From the NCBI GenBank assembly GCA_041821185.1, contig JBGUBD010000005.1:62001-126000 (forward strand): a DNA stretch of 64,000 nt, given 5' to 3'. A program made the translations under genes and the position numbers. A model generated the notes under the pieces. It searched no databases and was not told the DNA's origin. It worked only from the letters and a program-made list of their open reading frames with translations. The DNA comes from Phycisphaerales bacterium AB-hyl4. GTDB lineage: Bacteria; Planctomycetota; Phycisphaerae; Phycisphaerales; Phycisphaeraceae. This document shows, piece by piece, positions 27,089 to 37,459 of the stretch. Positions within the stretch are counted from its first letter, which is position 1, and every line of letters starts with the position of its first letter.

Positions 27089-28708
27089 ATGTATAAACTC
27101 GTCCTTATCCTCAAGTACCTCCGCCGAAAGCTTGCGCCGATGTTCGCGGCGCTGGCGGTGACGCTGTGCACAGCGATGGTGATCATCGTCATCAGCGTCA
27201 TGGGCGGTTTTCTCGAACTGCTGCGCGACTCGGCGAGGCAACTGACCGGCGACGTGATCGTCACCGCGCACTCGCTGGCAGGGTTTCCGAATTATGAAGG
27301 GCTCATCGACGAGCTGGAAGCGCTGCCGGAGGTTTCGCGGGCGACGCCGATCGTGCGCGGGTATGGGTTGATCAACCTGATGGACCGCACGATCCCCGTT
27401 GAGATCGAAGGCATCCGCCCCGATGAATACGGGCAGGTGGTCAACTATCGCGAGACGTTGCAGTGGGCGAACGGGCCTGACCCCGACGATGATACGGCAG
27501 TGCCGGGCGAGCAGTCGATGCGCGTGCCGGAGTATCTGCAACGGCCGGGCTGGGACGAAGTACCCGGCGCGGTGCTGGGCATCGAGGTGAACCCGATGCA
27601 CTTTCGCGATGCGGAGGGGCAGTACAACCCGCTGAACGCGGCGGTCGGTCGGCCGTTCACTGCGACGGTCGTACCGATCACGCAGCGCGGCGACTTTCAA
27701 GAGCCACGTTACCAGCAACTGATCGTGGTCAACGAGTTCAAGAGCGGTTTGTATGACGTGGATGCGAACCGCATTTTCGTGTCGTTCGAGACGTTGCAGG
27801 AGCTGCTGGGCATGGCGCCTGCCGAGGTGTGGACGCAGTTTGATGAGTGGGGCGAGCCAGTCGGTGAGCCAACCGTTCGGGCAGGGCGGGCGACGGAAGT
27901 GATTTTGCGTGGCGCGGACGGCGTGGCGGTGAGCGAGCTGCGCAGCGCTGCGGCCGAGGTGGTCACGCGATACCTCAGCGAGAATCGCAACATGCCGCCG
28001 TTGCAGGCGATCACCTGGCAGCAGCGACACGGCGCACTGCTCGCAGCGGTGCAGAACGAGCGCGGGCTGGTGACGTTCCTGTTCGTGATCATATCGATGG
28101 TCGCCATCGTCATGGTCGCGACGACGTTTTACATGATCGTGCTGGAGAAGACGCGCGACATCGGCGTGCTGCGCGCCATCGGGGCGTCGGGGCCTGGCAT
28201 CATGGGCATCTTCCTCGGCTACGGGCTGGCGATCGGCATCGTCGGCTCGCTGGTGGGCTTCGTGCTCGCGTACGTCATCGTCACGAACCTCAACGAAATT
28301 CAATATGCACTGGCGGAGCGGATGGGCACGGCAATCGCATGGGCGGCGCTGGTCGCCCTGGCGACGATCGTGGGCGCGGTGCTCGGCTCGCTCATCGGCA
28401 AGCGGCGCGACACGGCGTTTGAGGCGGGGCTGCTCGGCGGCATCATCGGCTTCGTCGGCACGCTGGTGCTCGCGGTGGTCGGCTTCGAGTGGCTGCACGC
28501 CGGGCCGCTGATCGACTTTAACGAACAGTACGGCTGGCGGATGTGGGACCCGAGCCTCTACTTCTTCGACCGTATCCCCGACCGCGTCGACCCGGTGGAC
28601 GCGACCGCGATCGTCATCGGGGCGATCATCTCGTCGGTCGCGGGCGCACTCGTGCCCGCACTGCTCGCGGCGAGACAGGACCCGATCGAAGCGTTGCGAT
28701 ATGAATGA
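27089..28708 (+). CDS. LolC/LolE-like ABC permease
   Basis: A 539-residue FtsX-type permease. It has an N-terminal membrane segment (FAALAVTLCTAMVIIVISVMGG), a large periplasmic domain (about residues 50-310), and C-terminal membrane segments beginning LVTFLFVIISMVAIVMVATTFYMIVLEKTRDIGVLRAIGAS, a signature of LolC/E/MacB proteins. YFFDRIPDRVDPVDA near the end is also LolC-like. Between the second and last helices is an extra two-helix, glycine-rich stretch. Family knowledge: with LolD it extracts lipoproteins from the inner membrane. ATG 27089 is chosen because an earlier frame would translate repeats. Confidence 0.87.
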   Translation: MYKLVLILKYLRRKLAPMFAALAVTLCTAMVIIVISVMGGFLELLRDSARQLTGDVIVTAHSLAGFPNYEGLIDELEALPEVSRATPIVRGYGLINLMDRTIPVEIEGIRPDEYGQVVNYRETLQWANGPDPDDDTAVPGEQSMRVPEYLQRPGWDEVPGAVLGIEVNPMHFRDAEGQYNPLNAAVGRPFTATVVPITQRGDFQEPRYQQLIVVNEFKSGLYDVDANRIFVSFETLQELLGMAPAEVWTQFDEWGEPVGEPTVRAGRATEVILRGADGVAVSELRSAAAEVVTRYLSENRNMPPLQAITWQQRHGALLAAVQNERGLVTFLFVIISMVAIVMVATTFYMIVLEKTRDIGVLRAIGASGPGIMGIFLGYGLAIGIVGSLVGFVLAYVIVTNLNEIQYALAERMGTAIAWAALVALATIVGAVLGSLIGKRRDTAFEAGLLGGIIGFVGTLVLAVVGFEWLHAGPLIDFNEQYGWRMWDPSLYFFDRIPDRVDPVDATAIVIGAIISSVAGALVPALLAARQDPIEALRYE

Positions 28709-28756
28709 GATGGCTTGTGAGAAGGGTGGCAGGTCCGTCCATGAGATTTTCGGTTG

Positions 28757-28849
28757 ACCGCGAAGGAGCGAAGGATGCGAAGGGACGAAGCGGCGCAATG
28801 TTTCTGTGAAAATATCTTCGCCTCTTCGCTTGCTTCGCTCCTTCGCGGT
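28757..28849. repeat. Inverted CGAAGG arrays between permease and ATPase genes
   Basis: ACCGCGAAGGAGCGAAGGATGCGAAGG (28757-28783) is inverted at 28816-28849 (CTTCGCTTGCTTCGCTCC-like). It is a member of the ACGAAG class and sits between the two transporter genes. Confidence 0.8.
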
Positions 28850-28878
28850 AAAACATACAGCGTAGAGGTGCCCTACTG

Positions 28879-29631
28879 TTGAATAGCACAGTCTCCATGC
28901 CGGAAGCCAACGACCAATCAACCGCTGCGCCGTTGCTCGTTGCTCGCGGGTTGCATAAGCATTACCGCATGGGCGGTGAGGATCTGCATGTGTTGCGCGG
29001 GGTGGATTTGAGCGTGGCGCGGGGGCAGTGGTTGGCGGTGCTTGGCGCGTCGGGGTCGGGCAAGAGTACGCTGTTGCATCTGCTTGGCGGGCTCGATCGG
29101 CCGGACGAGGGCGGGGTGACGTTTCACCATGAGAATCGAGCGGTGGACATTTTCGCGTTGCGCGGGTCGAAGCTGGATCATTATCGCAATACGCATGTAG
29201 GCTTCGTCTTTCAGTTTTATCATCTGCTGCCGGAGCTGAGCGCGTTGGAGAACGTGCTGGTTAGCGCGATGATCAGCCGATCGATCATCGGTTGGCCGGG
29301 CGCACGTGGCGAGGCGCGCGAGCGGGCGGAGCAGTTGCTGACGCGTGTGGGGCTGAAGGAGCGGATGCGTCATCGGCCTGCGAAGCTGTCGGGCGGGGAG
29401 CGTCAACGTGTGGCGATTGCGCGGGCGTTGATCAATCGGCCGGCGGTGCTGCTGGCGGACGAGCCGACGGGCAACCTGGATGCGGACACGGGGCGGGGCA
29501 TTATCGATCTGTTTCGCGAGCTGCACAGCCAGGGGCAGACGACGGTAATGGTGACGCATGACCAGTCGATCGCGGCGGTGGCGGACCAGAGCCTGACGCT
29601 GGTGCGCGGGGCGCTGGTGGCTGATCAGTAG
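28879..29631 (+). CDS. lolD: LolD-like ABC transporter ATP-binding protein
   Basis: A 250-residue ATPase with Walker A GASGSGKST, Q-loop FVFQFYHLLPELSALENV (the LolD/MacB FYHLLPE pattern), signature LSGGERQRVAIARAL, Walker B VLLADEPTGNLD and H-loop VVTHD-type MVTHDQS. It probably powers the adjacent LolC-like permease. A TTG start at 28879 has GAGG at a distance of 10 bases; ATG 28897 is an alternative. The symbol is by family resemblance and pairing. Confidence 0.9.
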   Translation: MNSTVSMPEANDQSTAAPLLVARGLHKHYRMGGEDLHVLRGVDLSVARGQWLAVLGASGSGKSTLLHLLGGLDRPDEGGVTFHHENRAVDIFALRGSKLDHYRNTHVGFVFQFYHLLPELSALENVLVSAMISRSIIGWPGARGEARERAEQLLTRVGLKERMRHRPAKLSGGERQRVAIARALINRPAVLLADEPTGNLDADTGRGIIDLFRELHSQGQTTVMVTHDQSIAAVADQSLTLVRGALVADQ

Positions 29632-29694
29632 CGAGCGCGTGCTCATACGCATGACTCATCAAACTCAAACTCAGGCTCGGTGTACGTGACACAG

Positions 29695-29717
29695 GCCCAC
29701 GGATTCCATTCGTGGGC
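29695..29717. repeat. GCCCACGG palindrome
   Basis: GCCCACGGATT-CCATTCGTGGGC, with one mismatch in the stem, between convergent genes. Confidence 0.8.
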
Positions 29718-29734
29718 TTCCAGCGCGTCCAACG

Positions 29735-29769
29735 AAAAAGCCCGACAGCGCTGACGCGCCGTCGGGCTT
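29735..29769. terminator. Bidirectional terminator
   Basis: AAAAAGCCCGAC and GTCGGGCTTA form a stem between lolD (plus) and the convergent glutamine-rich protein (minus). An A-run on the left gives a T-run for the minus strand. Confidence 0.8.
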
Positions 29770-29865
29770 ATGTGTGGCCTCAATCCTTCCGCTCATTGAG
29801 GCCGGCCACCTGGGGACCGCGAGGAGACGCAAGCTCCCCACGGCCACATGGTTCGCCTCGGCCGA

Positions 29866-31590
29866 TCAGTACTGCTCGGCCTCTTCGCGTTCCTGCCGTT
29901 CGCGCTGTTCGCGCTGCTGGTGTTCACGCTGTTGCTGCTGTTGCTGCTGCATGCCTTCTTCACCCGGAGGGGCGTAGCCGAACACCTGCCAGTAGGGCTC
30001 TTCGTCGAACGCCTGGTGGGTCTGCATCGCCCACTGCTGGTCCTGCCAGTCGGGCTCTTCGCCTTCCTGGTAGGCCACCTGATCAAGCTGCTCTTCCGTC
30101 GCGTCGAGCGTGAAGCGCTCTTCCTGCTCATCGAACTGCAGCGCCTGGAACGGCACGGGGGCGAGCTCTTCGCCGATGCCGAGGATGCCGCCGTAGCTGA
30201 GGATGCCGTAGATCACACGGCCTTCACGCGTGTCGATCACCAGGTCCTGAAGTTGGCCGATCTCTTGGTCGTCACGGCCGCGGACCTCGAAGTCGAGCAG
30301 TTCGTTATAGCGGTACACGCGCGGTTCCCGCTCGACCAGTCCGGCCTGCTGGAACTGCTGATGCACGCGCTGGGCGAGGCGCTGCGATTCCTGTTGCGCC
30401 TGTTCCTGTTCGACGCCGGCCTGCGTCAACGCCTGCTCGATCTGCTGCTGAATCTGCTCACGCTCGCCGGGCTGCTGCGAAAGCTGCTGGGCGAGGCGCT
30501 GTGATTCCTGTTGCGCCTGCTGCTGATCGACGCCGGCTTCGGTCATGCCGCGCTGCAGCCGTTCCTGAATCCGCTGCTGCACCTGTTGCTGCTGTTGCTG
30601 CTGATGCTGTTGCTGCTGTTGGGGCTGCTGTTGCTGTTGCTGCTGGAGCTGCTGTTGTTCCTGCTGCTCCTGCTGGAGTTCCTGCTGCTGCTGGTGTTGC
30701 TGTTCCTGGCCGGGCCGCTGTTGCTGCTGTTGCTGTTGCTGAATCTGCTGCTCGACCTGCTGGCTGAGGCGCTCGGCCTCCTGTTGTGCCTGCTGCTGGT
30801 CAACGCCGGCCTGGGTCAGCGCCTGTTCGAGCTGCTGCTGAATCTGCTGTCGCTCGGGCTGTTCCTGCTGGAACTGCTGCGCGAGTCGACGGGCCTCCTG
30901 CTGCGCCTGCTCCTGCTCGACGCCGGCCTGTGTCATCGCCTGCTCAAGCTGCTGCTCGAGCTGCTGGCCGGGCTGGCCCATCGGCTGCTGCATCTGCTGC
31001 TGCTGTTCCTGCTCCCAGTATGGCTCGACGCCAAGCTGCTGATGCAACTGCTGCGCCCACTGCTGATCGTTGAAGTCCGGCTCGTCGCCTTCCTGGAAAC
31101 CTTCAACCTGCTGCAACTGCTGCGGCTGAATGATCAACTGAAGCTGATCCTGCTCCGCCTCGAATACCTGCCAAGGCAGCGCGTAACGCTCGCCTTCCTG
31201 CTGTTGCTGTTGTTGCTGCTGTTGTTGTGGCTGCTGCTGTTGCTGTTGTTCGAACGCCTGCTGTTGAAACGTCGCGATCACGTACGCGATACGGCCTTCG
31301 TTCACGTCGACCGTCAATTCCTCAACCTGACCGATCTCCTGACCCTGTTGATTCACAATACGCTGACCCTCGTACTGCTCGGCCTGGAGGAGTTGACCCT
31401 CCTGCTGCGCACGAGCCTGCGGGTCCATCAACTGTTGCTGCTCTCGTTGCTGTTCCTGCTGCTGTTGCTGTTGCTGCATGCGTTGCTGTTCGTCCGCCGC
31501 CTCGCCTGGCTGTTGTTGTGCCAAAGCGAGCCCGGGGGCGACAGCCAGCGCAAGCGCGGCCGACCATGTGGCTCCTCGATAAACATTCAT
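29866..31590 (-). CDS. Exported Gln-rich PRC-barrel protein with internal repeats
   Basis: A 574-residue protein. The signal peptide is ATWSAALALAVAPGLALA, cleaved before QQQPGEA. Two PRC-barrel-like copies are at EGQRIVNQQGQEIGQVEELTVDVNEG (near residue 75) and YNELLDFEVRGRDDQEIGQL, each followed by a similar tail, DDQQWA-type (QQWAQQLHQQLGVEPYW and QQWAMQTHQAFDEEPYW). They are joined by a ~260-residue Gln-rich linker with four ~30-residue repeats of QLEQALTQAGVDQQQAQQE type. ATG 31590 has GGAG upstream. PRC barrels bind protein partners or cofactors; the role here is unknown. The Leu-rich frame on the opposite strand is its complement. Confidence 0.85.
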   Translation of the reverse strand: MNVYRGATWSAALALAVAPGLALAQQQPGEAADEQQRMQQQQQQQEQQREQQQLMDPQARAQQEGQLLQAEQYEGQRIVNQQGQEIGQVEELTVDVNEGRIAYVIATFQQQAFEQQQQQQPQQQQQQQQQQEGERYALPWQVFEAEQDQLQLIIQPQQLQQVEGFQEGDEPDFNDQQWAQQLHQQLGVEPYWEQEQQQQMQQPMGQPGQQLEQQLEQAMTQAGVEQEQAQQEARRLAQQFQQEQPERQQIQQQLEQALTQAGVDQQQAQQEAERLSQQVEQQIQQQQQQQQRPGQEQQHQQQQELQQEQQEQQQLQQQQQQQPQQQQQHQQQQQQQVQQRIQERLQRGMTEAGVDQQQAQQESQRLAQQLSQQPGEREQIQQQIEQALTQAGVEQEQAQQESQRLAQRVHQQFQQAGLVEREPRVYRYNELLDFEVRGRDDQEIGQLQDLVIDTREGRVIYGILSYGGILGIGEELAPVPFQALQFDEQEERFTLDATEEQLDQVAYQEGEEPDWQDQQWAMQTHQAFDEEPYWQVFGYAPPGEEGMQQQQQQQREHQQREQRERQEREEAEQY

Positions 31591-31801
31591 AATCACTTCT
31601 CCTTCGTGCGGTGTGGAGTCGGCGGATCGGTGACACGGCAACCACCTTGATTGCCCTTTCATCAATGCCCCACCAATTCTCAGCCGACCTCAAATTCGGT
31701 TTTGTCTACGTGCACCATAGGACGTGCACGGCACTGAACCGTCTGCGATGTGTGCTGTTTCACGGGTCGGGCAAAGCCTGACCGCTGCCCCGCCCTGCCG
31801 A

Positions 31802-34366
31802 TCACGCGGACTCAACACTCGGCCGAGGGGTGTCCGGTGCGAACAACTCGATCCGCGTGCCCCGCCCGGGCGAGCTTTCGATCCGCGTCTCACCGCCGAG
31901 CACGTCCAGCCGCTGCTGAATGCTGAACAGCCCGAACCCCGTATTGTCCAACGTCTTTTGCGCCGGGTCGAACCCGACGCCCTCGTCGCTCACCGCCACG
32001 CACACCCGCTGTCGCTCGTCTGTGCTCAACGTGACATGTGCATTGCGCGTGACGGCGTGTTTGACCACGTTAAACAGCAGCTCGCGCGTCGCGTTGAACA
32101 GCAGCACGCGAACGTCCTCCGTCGCGGGGTTGGCCGACCGGTCCGCCTCCACCGTCACATGTAAGCCGTGCTTGTCGCGCATCCACCGCGCCAGCCAATC
32201 CAGCGCCGCTGCGAGGCCCGCATCGTGCAGAATCGGCGGACTCAGCTCTGTCGTCAATGAACGCGACGCATCCACCGACTGCGTCAGCAGCTCGTCAATC
32301 TGTAACAATCCGCGAATCGTCGGCTCGTCTTCGAACTGCCCGATCATCGCATGCAGCCGAAGCTTCGCCGCAACGAGCAACTGCTGAAGATGATCGTGCA
32401 GCGACTGCGCCAACTGCCGACGCTCGCGCTGCTCGGTCTGCGTCAGCTCCGCCGCCAGCGCCCGCAGTTGCGTCGCCCGATGCTCCGCCTCCGCGGTGCG
32501 CTCCGCGACGCGCTGTTCCAGCGTCTCGTTCAACGACTGAAGCTTGCGCTCCGTCGCGCGACGCTCCGCCAGCTCGCGCTGCGCATCGCGATACAGCAGC
32601 GATTTGTCGATCGCCATGCTCGCCCGCCGCCCCAGCTCCGTCGCCAGATCCACATCCGCCTGGTTGTACCGCCGCCTCAAACCAAAGCCGTCGGTCACAA
32701 ACGTCAGCACGCCGAACACCCTGCCGCGCCCTTTCAGCGGCACGCTGATGTACGAACGCAAACCTGCTTCACGCAATATGCGCAAATGTGTTTCATCGTG
32801 CGCAACCTCCGTCAGCATGTCATCGCGAATATCATCCGCCCAGTCCACTTCACCCGAACGCGTCACCGCCCACGGGCCCCATGACGCGTGCGGCGCAACA
32901 GGATATCGCTGCGCCATCTGCTGAATCATCGGCGTCCGCTGCGCGTCCGCATGCACACCCGTCAACACAGACAGATCCCCCTGTGCCGTCACCAGATCAA
33001 TCTGGCACCAGTCCGCCAACTCCGGCACACTCAACTGCGCAATGCTGCGAAGCGTGATCTCATAATCCAGCGACGACGCGAGAATCCGACCCGCCCGCGC
33101 CAGCAGCTTCGTCGCTTGCTGCGCATGCTTCTCTTCCGTCACATCGTAAAACACCGTCACCGCGGCGACCATCCGCCCCGACCCATCGCGCACCGGCGAA
33201 GCGCTGCCACGCAACGTTCGCATCGTCCCTTCCTGCGGATGGCGAAACTGCATCTCCTCCGCCGACACCACCTCCCCGTCACGCAGCGCCCGCGCCAACG
33301 GCCACTGCGCCGCCGGCACCGGCGTCCCATCCGCGCGAAAGCCCTGAAAATCCGCCTCCTGCCAAGGCTTCGCCAACACACTCGGCCCCGTATGCCCGGT
33401 GATCTGCTCCACCTGCGCGTTGGAATACAGCAGCTTCCCGCTGGGCGCTTCCACCACGATCACCGCCACCGGCATCTGCTCGATCACCTCCTCCACCAGC
33501 AACCGCTCCGCCTTCAACCGATCCATCAATTGCTGGCGATCCTCCTCCGCCCGGCGACGCTCCGTGATGTCACGCACCGCCCCCATCACACGCACCACAC
33601 GCCCCTGCTGCTCATCCCAGATCGGCTGAGCATCAATCGTCACCCAACGCGTCTGCCCCTGCTTCGTGATAAACCGCGTCTCAACCGAGCAAGGCTTATC
33701 CGTCAGCAAGTCCGCAACCAACTGCCGCAACGTCGGCCGATCGTCCGGGTGAACAAACTTGTCCCAGTCCGCAACCGAATCCACCTCATCGTTCGAATAG
33801 CCGGTGATCCGCTCGAACGCCCCCGACTTCCACTCCACCTCATGATTCCCATCCGCCTTCACCCGATAGCTGAACGCATAGTCGCTGGTCAGCTTCGAAA
33901 GCATCCGATAGCGCGCTTCGCTATCACGCAACGCCGCCTCCGCCCGTGCCCGCTCAATCTCTTCTTCCCGTCGCCGAGTCACGTCCACCGCCGTCCCCGC
34001 CACGCCAATCAACTCTCCCGATTGACTACAGAACGGCTCAACCGTCAGATCGAAATAACAATCCCGCCCCTCAACCCGAAGGCGGATCTCCCGACGTTGG
34101 CCCTGACGCGTGTCCAGCACCGCCTGCTTGATCTCCCGCAGCATCACAGCATCGTCCGTGGTGAATATTTCCTCGTCCGTCTTGCCGACCAGCGCCCCCA
34201 CAGGCTGATCGACCACGGGGTTGTTCACCCACGTATAACGCAGCTTACAATCCTGAAGAAAGGCCGACACCGGCGTATTGCGCAGCACAAACTCAAACGG
34301 CTTCAGGTCATTGTCAACGACGTCCTGCGAAACACAGATCTTCGGCTGAAAGCCTTTTCTACGCAT
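31802..34366 (-). CDS. PAS/GAF NarX-like sensor histidine kinase
   Basis: An 854-residue cytoplasmic kinase; no membrane helix is visible. Three PAS domains occur: about residues 25-130 (FEFVLRNTPVSAFLQD), 150-275 (SYRVKADGNHEVEWKSGAFERITGYS) and 290-420 (QMPVAVIVVEAPSGKLLYSNAQVEQITGH). A GAF domain (about 430-600) is followed by a coiled region (LNETLEQRVAERTAEAEHRATQ). The HisKA_3 dimerisation motif is RRQLAQSLHDHLQQLLVAA with the phosphoacceptor His, then HATPase (LLFNVVKHA, DEGVGFDP, GFGLFSI). Typical of NarX/DegS-type kinases that phosphorylate LuxR-like regulators, but no response regulator is nearby, so its partner is elsewhere. The signal is unknown. Confidence 0.92.
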   Translation of the reverse strand: MRRKGFQPKICVSQDVVDNDLKPFEFVLRNTPVSAFLQDCKLRYTWVNNPVVDQPVGALVGKTDEEIFTTDDAVMLREIKQAVLDTRQGQRREIRLRVEGRDCYFDLTVEPFCSQSGELIGVAGTAVDVTRRREEEIERARAEAALRDSEARYRMLSKLTSDYAFSYRVKADGNHEVEWKSGAFERITGYSNDEVDSVADWDKFVHPDDRPTLRQLVADLLTDKPCSVETRFITKQGQTRWVTIDAQPIWDEQQGRVVRVMGAVRDITERRRAEEDRQQLMDRLKAERLLVEEVIEQMPVAVIVVEAPSGKLLYSNAQVEQITGHTGPSVLAKPWQEADFQGFRADGTPVPAAQWPLARALRDGEVVSAEEMQFRHPQEGTMRTLRGSASPVRDGSGRMVAAVTVFYDVTEEKHAQQATKLLARAGRILASSLDYEITLRSIAQLSVPELADWCQIDLVTAQGDLSVLTGVHADAQRTPMIQQMAQRYPVAPHASWGPWAVTRSGEVDWADDIRDDMLTEVAHDETHLRILREAGLRSYISVPLKGRGRVFGVLTFVTDGFGLRRRYNQADVDLATELGRRASMAIDKSLLYRDAQRELAERRATERKLQSLNETLEQRVAERTAEAEHRATQLRALAAELTQTEQRERRQLAQSLHDHLQQLLVAAKLRLHAMIGQFEDEPTIRGLLQIDELLTQSVDASRSLTTELSPPILHDAGLAAALDWLARWMRDKHGLHVTVEADRSANPATEDVRVLLFNATRELLFNVVKHAVTRNAHVTLSTDERQRVCVAVSDEGVGFDPAQKTLDNTGFGLFSIQQRLDVLGGETRIESSPGRGTRIELFAPDTPRPSVESA

Positions 34367-34504
34367 GGCCCCCTTGCTCCTGCACGACTTGATACCAACC
34401 GATTTTCATCCTGCATCCTATTGTCGTTGACACATGAAGGAAATGATCAAACCGATTTATACACACCTTCATAGCCGCTGCCCTTTCCAAACCCCCTAAT
34501 GAAA

Positions 34505-34528
34505 AACCCGCGCCTTTCGGCGCGGGTT
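34505..34528 (-). terminator. Terminator downstream of eno
   Basis: On the minus strand AACCCGCGCC-GAAA-GGCGCGGGTT is followed by TTTTC, a 10-bp perfect stem with a stable tetraloop. It ends the eno transcript before the kinase gene. Confidence 0.85.
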
Positions 34529-34606
34529 CAGGTTCACTAAGCAGCTTGTCGTGATGAAGGTAGGTTAGCCCGGTTCCAAATTCGGTTCAGCGGCTACCAC
34601 AACCCT

Positions 34607-34642
34607 CATTTAGCCGCGGTGCTTGCACCGCGCTCTTCGCCG
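34607..34642. repeat. TTTAGCC REP-like arm
   Basis: CATTTAGCCGCGGTGCTTGCACCGCGC is identical to the left arm at 2278-2304. Only one arm of the double element is present here, so it is a half element. Confidence 0.8.
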
Positions 34643-34680
34643 ACAACGCGTCTCCCAAACATGAAGCCGCGCAACCGAAA

Positions 34681-36015
<1,335 letters not shown>

Positions 36016-36143
36016 CTAAAGTACGGCGGACGCCGCGAAGCAGAAAGTTTAGCACAGCCGCAAAGGGCTTGCACAAGACGCGCCTGTCCGCGATGCTGCA
36101 TAAACAAGTCCGCGAAATACCAACTTTGGAAGGAAAAACCAAC

Positions 36144-36815
36144 GTGCTGCCTGAATCGTACCTGAAGCTACCCCCCGGCCCGGACATGCCCAAGAGCATC
36201 AACGCCATCGTCGAAATCCCCAAGGGCCGACGATGCAAATTCGAAATCGACAAGAAGACCGGGCTCTTCAAACTCGATCGCTACCTCTACTCCTCCGCCA
36301 TGTACCCCGGCGACTACGGGTTCATCCCCCAGACCCTCGCGGAAGACGGCGACCCGCTCGACGTGCTCGTCATGGTCAACGAGCCCACCTTCACCGGCTG
36401 CCTCATCGAGGCCCGCCCGCTGGGGCTGTTCAAGATGACCGACGGCGGATACAACGACTTCAAGGTGCTCGCCGTCCCCGCTGACGATCCGATCTTCTCC
36501 GAATATGACGACCTCTGGCGCGTCCCGCCCCACTTCCTCCGCGAGGTTGAGCACTTCTTCGCCACGTACAAACAGCTCGAAGGCACGACCGTCGAAACCA
36601 TCGGCTGGGACACCGCCGACCGCGCTCGCAAGGAAATCATCGAGTGCGTCGACCGCTACCAGCAGATGAACGCCACGGAAAAAGCCCGCGCGAACAACGG
36701 CAAAGCCGCCGCCACCCGCGCCAAGAAAAAGAGCAGCAAGAAGAAGAGCACGAAAAAGCGCTCGACCAAACGCGTCGCAAAGCGAACCGCGAAGAAAAAG
36801 ACCCGGACGACCTGA
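36144..36815 (+). CDS. ppa: Inorganic pyrophosphatase with Lys-rich C-terminal tail
   Basis: A 223-residue family I soluble pyrophosphatase that hydrolyses PPi. The active-site acidic triad D68, D70 and D73 is in EDGDPLDVLVM; the N-terminal lead is SYLKLPPGPDMPKSINAIVEIPKG. The start is the GTG at 36144, with GGAAGGA (36128-36134) 9 bases upstream; the earlier frame to 35997 is Arg/Lys-rich and unlike the family. Residues about 186-223 (TRAKKKSSKKKSTKKRSTKR type) are a histone-like basic tail unknown in most PPases; it could bind nucleic acid or polyphosphate. Confidence 0.93.
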   Translation: MLPESYLKLPPGPDMPKSINAIVEIPKGRRCKFEIDKKTGLFKLDRYLYSSAMYPGDYGFIPQTLAEDGDPLDVLVMVNEPTFTGCLIEARPLGLFKMTDGGYNDFKVLAVPADDPIFSEYDDLWRVPPHFLREVEHFFATYKQLEGTTVETIGWDTADRARKEIIECVDRYQQMNATEKARANNGKAAATRAKKKSSKKKSTKKRSTKRVAKRTAKKKTRTT

Positions 36816-36833
36816 CAGACAACGTCGACAACA

Positions 36834-36862
36834 GAAGCCCACGGCGTCACGCCGTGGGCTTC
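36834..36862. repeat. GCCCACGG palindrome (possible ppa terminator)
   Basis: GAAGCCCACGGCG-TCA-CGCCGTGGGCTTC, 13-bp arms, 19 bases after the ppa stop. Confidence 0.8.
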
Positions 36863-36987
36863 GACCTTCGATTCAAAAAGACATTAGAACCATTTCGAAT
36901 CCGAGCCCGGCGCGCACAGTCCCCACATGGCACGCGCACAAACCCGGCGCTGCAGCCAACAGATAACGAGTGCCTGGCTCTGGGTTG

Positions 36988-37066
36988 GGTTTTGCTTGCG
37001 GTTGACGTCGCCAGCGGTTTACAAAACCGCTGATGGACAGGGCGACGTCAGCACCACGCAAGCAAC
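36988..37066. other. Nested ~80-base hairpin
   Basis: Outer GGTTTTGCTTGCGGTTGACGTCGCC pairs with GGCGACGTCAGCACCACGCAAGCAACC after small bulges. Inside is a second stem, AGCGGTTT-TAC-AAAACCGCT. The structure is too regular for chance but matches no RNA family I know and has no T-run. Confidence 0.5.
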
Positions 37067-37329
37067 CCCGAAAGGCCGGCACGTCGGGACTCGACGAACG
37101 ACGCACGCAAGGCAACCGCCTCGCGCAGCGCCGCTCGACGGGCTTGCGTGTTGCGCCTCACCTGTCCGGGGCAACAGCACACCACGACCCCACGTTCTCC
37201 CGAATCGGCCGGCAGCCGCGGGCACTCGTTCACGTTTCGTCATCAAGCCGTTGTGCTGATTCACCACCGTCGCCGCCGACGCGGGCCCGCACGAGCGCGC
37301 CCGCGCCGGCTGCAGGTGGTAACGACAAA

Positions 37330-37352
37330 GCCCACGGATGGCATCCGTGGGT
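37330..37352. repeat. GCCCACGG palindrome
   Basis: GCCCACGGATG-GCATCCGTGGG, about 107 bp upstream of the AI-2E family transporter start. Confidence 0.8.
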
Positions 37353-37459
37353 CCCCGGCCCCGACGAACACCCCCAGCTCGCGCATTGTCCGCCATCCAT
37401 GTCATACAAATGATGCGATTAAGCAGGTCTGGCCCTTTCGCAGCCGCGTATGATCTGAC

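Larger units (their letters stand above)
34367..34680. other. Intergenic region between eno and the histidine kinase
   Basis: About 310 bp holding an intrinsic terminator (34505-34528) and a REP-like arm (34607-34642). No coding region is convincing. Two AAATTCGGTT-like stretches are present but no clear promoter. Confidence 0.5.
36816..37459. other. Intergenic region with hairpins, no convincing gene
   Basis: About 640 bp. It contains a GCCCACGG palindrome (36834-36862) that may end ppa, a nested long hairpin (36988-37066), and another GCCCACGG palindrome (37330-37352). The possible ORFs are overlapping, Arg/Pro-rich frames on both strands and are probably not coding. Confidence 0.5.

Noticed and set aside
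26969..28921. Minus-strand 650-residue frame opposite the LolC-like permease
   Set aside because: Arg/His/Asp-rich composition without domain signals, antisense to a clear FtsX-type permease.
30511..31650. Plus-strand 379-residue Leu-rich frame
   Set aside because: It is the complement of the Gln-rich gene (CAG/CAA read as CTG/TTG gives Leu). The minus frame has a signal peptide, an RBS and PRC domains.
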